Source of the DNA: Candidatus Omnitrophota bacterium
GTDB taxonomy: Bacteria > Omnitrophota > Gorgyraeia > Tantalellales > Tantalellaceae
DNA: 8,964 nucleotides
Reading direction: 5' to 3'
Assembly (NCBI GenBank): GCA_023142805.1
Contig: JAGLIU010000139.1
Coordinates: forward strand, 1-8,964
Shown: positions 6,001 through 8,964 of the stretch, piece after piece
Layout of the letters: every line of letters begins with the position of its first letter
Numbering within the stretch: position 1 is the stretch's first letter
The notes under the pieces: generated by a model
What the model was told of the DNA's origin: nothing
Database searches by the model: none
The model's input: the letters and a program-made list of their open reading frames with translations, nothing else
Made by a program: the position numbers and the translations under genes

Positions 6001-8964
6001 CATTTTCATAACCTTTCCATTTTTCTTCTAAAGCATTAAGCTCTTTGATCAGTTCACCGCTATACGCGACCGATGGTTTTCCTTTCATCTCAGCTCTTAA
6101 CTCGGCCATTCTGATCGAATCCTGAGTAAACCCGTTACGTTTCTCCCGTATTCTTCTTTCAACCCCTTTGATCAAATTATTTTCTTGTTTTTTACGCTCT
6201 TCAATTTTCTTTTCCTGAATTTGAATCTGATCATAATATTTTGAAGCTTCTTCTCCTATCTGTTCGTTAAGAACGTCTTCGGATCTTAACCTCTCTATTT
6301 CTTCTTCATGTTGTTGTATTTTTTTGGTAATAGCCGCCATTTTCTCAAATGAAGCCTCCGTCTCCGGTTTGATCTCTTCATGATCCAAAGAAAACTCTTT
6401 CGCGGCTTCTTCAACTTCACCTTTTTGTTTTTCCAACTCTTCTTTCTTTTCCTCAAATTCCGCTTTTCTGTCGTTTAGAACCATACTCTTCAACAGCACC
6501 TGATACACAAACGCTCTAACACTATCAGGCCTGGATTCATCTTCGGCTATTTTTTCAAGTTGGCCGGTTTCAGAAGCGAGAAGCGCCATAAAAAGCTCGT
6601 TCGTTTTATCATGTTTCGCGCGACGTAATGCCTTTATATTGTCCTCTACACCACTTTTAATTTGTTCAGCTTTTTTCCTTAATTCCGTTATTTTGTTCTC
6701 TATGTCCTTAACACCATCTTCTTTCCCGCCAAGAATATTCCCAAGATCCGCTCCGGCACCTTTTTCTCTCAATCCCGCGAACATTTTATCAATTTGCTCT
6801 TTTTGCGTTTTTTGTGTTTCAAGTGCCGCTATTTCGGCGTCTACATCTTTAAGTTCGTCATAACCGTATAAGAACGCTATAGCTTCTTCATTCTTAGCGG
6901 CCGCGCTTACGGCCAGTTTTTTCGCTCTGGTATTCAGATCAAAACGTTTTACGACAAAATTCTTTATAAATTCCGGCATCGAAATATTCATCAAGGTTGA
7001 TACCGCGATAAATCCCGCTACCGTTGTCATAATTCCCGGCACAGCTCCCGCTACCGTTCCCACAATTTCCGGCACAACCGCCGCCCAGGAGTTTGAGGCC
7101 TCTAATAGTGTCGTAAGGAACAATATCCCCGCTAACGCGCTCGTACCTTTACGACTTAACGCTTTCTTCGAACTCAAAAAACCTGTTAACTTTGTAAACA
7201 TTTTTTTCATGTTTTCAGGACCTACAAGCGACATAAATAACAACATATATGGAGAAGTCAATGTATGCGCGGCCGTCAAAGTGGATAAAGCCACCCCCTT
7301 AAACATTGTCGGCAAGACTGCCCCCGCTATTACCCCCGGGAGCGTTGACATCAGTATCCATCCTATACCTACCATTACACTCGCTCTCAGACCGGCCTTT
7401 AATACATATTTTGCCACGGTCATTTTATCCCAGGCTTTTTTCGCCTCGCCAAACCGCAAAGTAAGATAATTCGCGTCTTTGTATATTCGTGCCAACGCAA
7501 GTTTTGCCAGGTTTTCCGCGTTTTCATCTTTAACTTTTCGCGCTGACTTAATAACTTGCTTGTAATACCGCGCGGCTTTCGCTTTATCACCTTGTGTATC
7601 ATACGCTTTCGCGAGTTCATTCTTATAAATTCCCGTATTCTTCAACGCTTCGGTCACATCCTTACCGTATTGTTCTAAGAATTCGTCTATTTTATCCGCC
7701 TTTAAGGCCAATCCGACAAGATCTTCCGCGGCGTTCAATCTTTCATCCTCATCCCGGCTTCTAAGGGCTTTCATATTATTCAGGATCGTATCTGGATCTT
7801 CCTCACTAAAAATTGTTGGTACAGCGATATTCTCCCATACGATATTATCATAAAGTTTCTGACGTTTTTCCCGACGATTAAACAAGTTATCAAAGAAAGC
7901 TCTAAGTTTAAGGTCAAGCTTACGTAAACCGATCTGAAGAGCTCTGGTTACACGGCCTTTTGACAAACTCGCGCGCCGCGTTTCCAGAAGTTCTCTCGTC
8001 ACTATGCCATTCTCCATCAACGTGTTCATAAGTGTTTTCGCGTCCGCGTTACCGAATTTTATCGTACCGTCCAAAGACGCGATAACCCCGAGTTTTGATA
8101 TAAAGTTTCTTTCTATAAATCCGTCTTTACCTGAAAGTAAAACCTCTTCATCCGGGTCATCCACGTATCTGACAACCGTTACATTATCCCCGGTAGTCGC
8201 GAATCCAAAATTGTAACCGTCCACATTAACTATCCCATGATCCTGTTTTCGTAGAGCCGTAAGGACTTTATTTAGTCCGGTTTTTTCACTGTCTTTTGTA
8301 TCCATAACCCCTATCAATAAACGTTCAAAGTCTTTTCTTTCATCATCCTCTGACATACGTACGATCATAGCCTTAGCTTGCGGAAGGCCGTTTGTAACCA
8401 CGCCCGCGCCTTTGACATCAAAGTATATAAATACAAGCCCTTCCGCGTTATCTAACACTCCGCCTTCAAGCATCGTCTCAACAGCTTTCATACGTAATGC
8501 CACCATCTCGTCGTCATCGTCGGGCGAAAGATAAACTATCGGACGAGTCCTATCAAATCCTTCGGCAAATTTACCCGCGATCAACGCCTCCGCGATCCGG
8601 TCTTCTTCGCAGCGCAACTTATACACATCCTGTTTTTTATCATTCACAGTCACCCCGGAGGATTCAAGCGAAACCGCATTTCCATCGATTACGACCTTTT
8701 TACCCAAGGCTTCCATTTTATTTACGTCTTCAGAGGTAATGACCCTTGCTTCAGGACTTGATATTACGCGGGTTACCGTAACAAGCTGCGGCCCCAATAC
8801 CGCGTCCCTCGCGTTTGCCGCTAAGTTTTTGATACGATCCCAAACCGGCTCTCTTTTATCATCCGTAGACTCAGAATCTTCTTTTTTCTCCGCGTCGGTT
8901 TGCCGTTCCACCCGTACGCGTTGAAGTTTTTCAATTTTATCCACAATACTGTCTATCGTGTTCT
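1..8964 (-). CDS. Internal fragment of a giant TPR/coiled-coil membrane-associated protein, open at both ends
   Basis: One minus-strand frame (plus-strand triplets starting at 2, 5, 8 and so on) is stop-free for all 2,987 complete codons, 8962 down to 2. It has no start or stop in the window, so the full protein must be longer. The translation looks like real protein throughout: alternating amphipathic helices rich in Lys, Glu, Leu, Ala and Ile, canonical 34-residue TPRs, a transmembrane cluster and plausible beta strands. The frame never shifts, which argues against assembly error or decay. Only 5 Cys (residues 118, 1250, 1863, 1995, 2733) and 12 Trp were counted. I recognise no enzyme motif. 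The architecture suggests a membrane-anchored scaffold or interaction protein. Genes of this size and style are known from Omnitrophota, so that phylum is my best guess for the host. Function is unknown: TPRs and coiled coils point to protein-protein binding but do not name a partner. The coding call is near certain; role and taxon are inference. Confidence 0.97.
2..190 (-). other. Beta-rich segment at the downstream edge (residues ~2925-2987)
   Basis: After more than 2,000 mostly helical residues the protein switches to strand-like sequence: VVTLRFADGRTQVVKGSG (2928-2945), then a short helix, then GGVLPYELTYVVLEDGSVK (2969-2987). Two hydrophobic strands each meet an A/E-D-G turn, as in beta hairpins. 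This probably starts a new globular domain that continues beyond the left edge. Its identity cannot be read from this fragment. Confidence 0.45.
323..1228 (-). repeat. Three diverged units of ~95-110 aa with a (S/T)LD(M/A)(V/L)Y marker (residues ~2579-2880)
   Basis: The marker occurs as SLDMVY (residues 2601-2606, bases 1145-1162), TLDMLY (2697-2702, bases 857-874) and TLDAVY (2805-2810, bases 533-550), with Asp-to-Asp spacings of 96 and 108 residues. Similar helices precede each: MAARVKDIITKIP, VALRLRDVIGELP and KIAADFITKMREL. A weaker TIDML lies 88 residues upstream (about 1409-1426). The remainder of each unit is poorly conserved. The pattern suggests an old internal duplication of a mixed helical module. 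I do not recognise the family, and a chance origin for a six-residue motif needs a profile self-comparison to exclude. Confidence 0.5.
1229..2104 (-). other. Helical region with short linkers (residues ~2287-2578)
   Basis: Long amphipathic helices (for example FAEKIAEKAEELVRLV, about 2312-2327; DLEEETRRSLTGSAV, about 2455-2469) are broken by a Thr/Val/Pro linker near 2533-2543 (LAPTEVTEVPN) and an acidic stretch at 2550-2562. It contains GITALTIDMLRLEAEKLVVI (2508-2527), whose TIDML resembles the marker motif of the repeats that follow. No known domain was recognised. Confidence 0.4.
2105..2206 (-). repeat. TPR unit (residues 2253-2286)
   Basis: The stretch FELNISLAEAYGAKGELDKA, followed by KAHFDIAMNMDADE, is a canonical 34-residue TPR: L-A-x-A-Y in helix A, the G-E-L-D-K-A turn, F in helix B and an acidic end. 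It is isolated, about 235 residues beyond the main array, which suggests that the helices between are diverged repeats. Confidence 0.75.
2207..2914 (-). other. Helical linker after the TPR array (residues ~2017-2252)
   Basis: Amphipathic helices rich in Ile, Asp, Glu and Lys, such as YIEESIFLIENSLLDVDPAI (2028-2047), KNLKTFQSEFEEHLSE (about 2132-2147) and KIDKLRQIIALEPEDLDT (about 2190-2207). The last of these ends like a TPR second helix (ALEPEDLD), so degenerate TPRs may continue. No other family was recognised. Confidence 0.4.
2915..3811 (-). repeat. Array of about seven TPRs (residues 1718-2016)
   Basis: Three units are contiguous and exactly 34 residues each: 1718-1751 (starts VDIYIKIAELYTANKQPEKA), 1752-1785 (starts VEAFAKLAENYYLRGMVEEA, ends RLDPSA) and 1786-1819 (ends LGIDPEN). 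After an insertion come 1840-1873 (starts VDFYVTLSVRYLESGDYSAA), 1897-1930 (starts GKIYRSLAQAYAGIGWDESA), 1951-1984 (starts VLEYFTVAEEYIASDKFDDA) and a weaker unit at 1985-2016 (INACIAAGNLGKAS). The conserved L/A-x-x-Y, G/D turn, A-I/L-x-x-Y/F and D-P positions are clear. This is the strongest family assignment in the window. TPRs bind peptides or other helical proteins, so this part probably recruits a partner or contributes a superhelical scaffold. Confidence 0.92.
3812..4615 (-). other. Helical region with acidic hinge before the TPR array (residues ~1450-1717)
   Basis: A chain of predicted helices, including LKGQYGKGVDIIRALHENKG (1488-1507), a very charged stretch at about 1548-1567, then EERLVTRNI and QEILFELEDNKKQVIQIILS around 1639-1667. 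These are followed by a Ser/Glu/Asp/Pro-rich, probably flexible segment (SSSEFVEAPEDAKTN, about 1672-1686). The hinge separates this region from the well-formed TPR array. No specific family was recognised. Confidence 0.4.
4616..4717 (-). repeat. TPR-like unit (residues 1416-1449)
   Basis: The stretch NVEIRIKLARSLAKDDQLKT, followed by AVKHYFVVLNSAGK, has TPR helix A (I-x-L-A-x-x-L), a short charged turn and helix B with AVKHY. It is preceded by SIKLLREALMLDST, which resembles the second helix of a previous TPR ending in the usual L-D-x-x-N pattern. One and a half units are therefore likely here. Confidence 0.6.
4718..5251 (-). other. Helical linker (residues ~1238-1415)
   Basis: This stretch is mostly amphipathic helix with some hydrophobic segments, for example FDELIPVLHAVTIAPFLEIL (about 1312-1331), and a short Gly/Phe/Trp/Pro-containing loop near residues 1296-1300. 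It includes one of the five cysteines (1250). No family was recognised. It probably continues the helical solenoid between two TPR-like units. Confidence 0.4.
5252..5353 (-). repeat. Single TPR-like unit ending the coiled coil (residues 1204-1237)
   Basis: The stretch KKDYFNAKTLELEGKYSEAV, continued by SLYEKYAKEVKGDK, is 34 residues long. It has the TPR layout: helix A with A and L, a G-K-Y-S-E-A turn, then helix B with SLYEKY. It marks the change from coiled coil to helical solenoid. The match is by eye; a coiled-coil hairpin of similar appearance cannot be excluded. Confidence 0.5.
5348..6895 (-). other. Long charged coiled coil, interrupted (residues ~690-1205)
   Basis: About 500 residues are dominated by Glu, Lys, Arg, Gln and Leu with few aromatics. 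In 828-847 (VLNDRKAEFEEKKEELEKQK), 13 of 20 residues are charged; in 908-927, 11 of 20 are. Heptad-like leucine or isoleucine spacing is seen around 748-767, 968-1047 and 1128-1187. Probable breaks are a Gly-rich loop at about 728-747 (GAGADLGNILGGK), a less charged stretch at 808-827 and a Pro/Phe/Gly/Trp-containing stretch at about 1066-1087. Such a coil could form a rod tens of nanometres long or fold back as several short helical hairpins. It begins shortly after the last transmembrane helix, so it probably projects from the membrane. Confidence 0.8.
6974..7381 (-). other. Hydrophobic island: about four transmembrane helices (residues ~528-663)
   Basis: Candidate helices are TM1 at 528-551 (SVMVGIGWILMSTLPGVIAG), TM2 at about 556-581 (ending YMLLFMSLVG), TM3 at 608-622 (SALAGILFLTTLLEA) and TM4 at about 630-660 (Gly/Ala/Val-rich, with AGAVPGIMTT then VAGFIAVSTLM). 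TM4 is long enough to be a kinked helix or a tight hairpin. Flanking charges are asymmetric: 6 Lys/Arg against 1 Asp in 508-527, 7 Lys/Arg against 1 Glu in 582-607, and about 6 Lys/Arg just after residue 663, while the TM3-TM4 loop has no positive charge. By the positive-inside rule this gives an N-in/C-in topology with two membrane hairpins. This is the only clearly hydrophobic region in the visible protein. Confidence 0.8.
7442..7621 (-). repeat. TPR-like helical repeat just before the membrane cluster (residues 448-507)
   Basis: Residues 448-481 (NELAKAYDTQGDKAKAARYY and following) match the TPR pattern: a helix ending in A-Y, a short D-x-x-G-D turn, then a second helix with A-x-x-Y-Y. A second, weaker helix pair follows (ALARIYKDANYL, about 489-500). 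TPR helices usually form a peptide-binding groove. Here they sit immediately N-terminal to the transmembrane island, so they would be held close to the membrane surface. Confidence 0.6.
7622..8002 (-). other. Helical spacer (residues ~321-447)
   Basis: The sequence is mainly helical and begins strongly basic: residues about 329-367 are rich in Arg and Lys, including FFDNLFNRREKR. It then becomes acidic, with EEDPD and SRDEDE around residues 387-407. It links the alpha/beta segment to the TPR-like helices. No domain was recognised. The basic patch could contact membrane or nucleic acid, but this is only a guess. Confidence 0.4.
8003..8797 (-). other. Alpha/beta segment of unknown family (residues ~56-320)
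   Basis: This part differs from the rest of the protein: short hydrophobic beta-type stretches alternate with helices and Gly/Asp turns. Examples are LVTVTRVISS (about 65-74), KKVVIDGNAV (about 88-97), RPIVYLSPDDDDEMVALRMK (about 140-159), GLVFIYFDVKGAG (about 175-187), GFATTGDNVTVVRYV (about 253-267) and LGVIASLDGTIKFGNAD (about 291-307). A run of four Asp (148-151) lies between a beta strand and a helix. A Lys/Glu/Asp-rich linker (about 8-40) precedes it. It looks like one or two globular domains. I do not recognise the fold, and no nucleotide-binding P-loop, Ser/Cys protease motif or glycosidase signature is evident. A degenerate enzymatic or carbohydrate-binding domain is possible but unsupported. 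Confidence 0.5.

Noticed and set aside
7141..7208. Met codons after a Lys-rich stretch (MKKMFTK, residues ~585-591) as a possible separate gene start
   Set aside because: The frame is open upstream with real TM and TPR sequence, and there is no stop before it, so this is an internal cytoplasmic loop rather than a start.
7209..7469. 86-codon plus-strand ORF with a moderately hydrophobic protein
   Set aside because: It overlaps the codons of the transmembrane cluster on the other strand; the minus-strand reading gives proper TM helices with charged flanks, so this is a shadow.
8497..8924. Two plus-strand ORFs (8497-8739 and 8739-8924) that abut like an operon
   Set aside because: Both are antisense to the uninterrupted frame; the first has an Arg/Pro/His-rich shadow composition. 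The shared A of the stop and start is coincidental.
1..8964. Intergenic signals: promoters, terminators, riboswitches, tRNAs, CRISPR repeats
   Set aside because: There is no noncoding sequence in the window, no hairpin followed by a T-run that stands out, and no short direct repeats at regular spacing at the DNA level.
1..8964. Decayed or frameshifted pseudogene
   Set aside because: No in-frame stop or frame change occurs across 2,987 codons and sensible protein structure continues throughout, which is the opposite of decay.

Overview
The whole window is the inside of one giant gene on the minus strand. Read leftward from position 8962 to position 2, a single frame runs for 2,987 codons with no stop, no frameshift, and neither a start nor an end. 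I translated every codon by hand. All 60-180 aa ORFs in the other frames are shadows of it. No RNA gene, mobile element, CRISPR array, promoter or terminator is supported, and no intergenic DNA is present.

Organism. Giant ORFs of thousands to tens of thousands of codons, rich in TPR and coiled coil, at moderate GC (about 40% by eye), fit best with Omnitrophota (former OP3), a phylum reported to encode some of the largest known bacterial proteins. This assignment rests on gene size and architecture only. Other bacteria with giant proteins, such as Planctomycetota, Elusimicrobiota or Chlorobiota, are not excluded.

Layout in protein order (residue 1 = codon at 8960-8962). 1-55: charged linker. 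56-320: alpha/beta segment of unknown family. 321-447: helical. 448-507: TPR-like helices. 528-663: hydrophobic island, about four transmembrane helices. 690-1205: long, highly charged, interrupted coiled coil. 1204-1237 and 1416-1449: isolated TPR-like units in helical sequence. 1718-2016: array of about seven TPRs. 2253-2286: another TPR. 2017-2578: mostly helical linkers. 2579-2880: three diverged units of about 95-110 aa marked by a (S/T)LD(M/A)(V/L)Y motif. 2925-2987: beta-strand-rich sequence running off the left edge.

Interpretation. The visible part looks like a membrane-anchored scaffold: helical solenoids and coiled coil on both sides of a multi-helix membrane anchor. The positive charges flanking the hydrophobic segments predict that both long arms lie on the same, probably cytoplasmic, face. 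No catalytic motif was recognised, so no enzymatic role is claimed.
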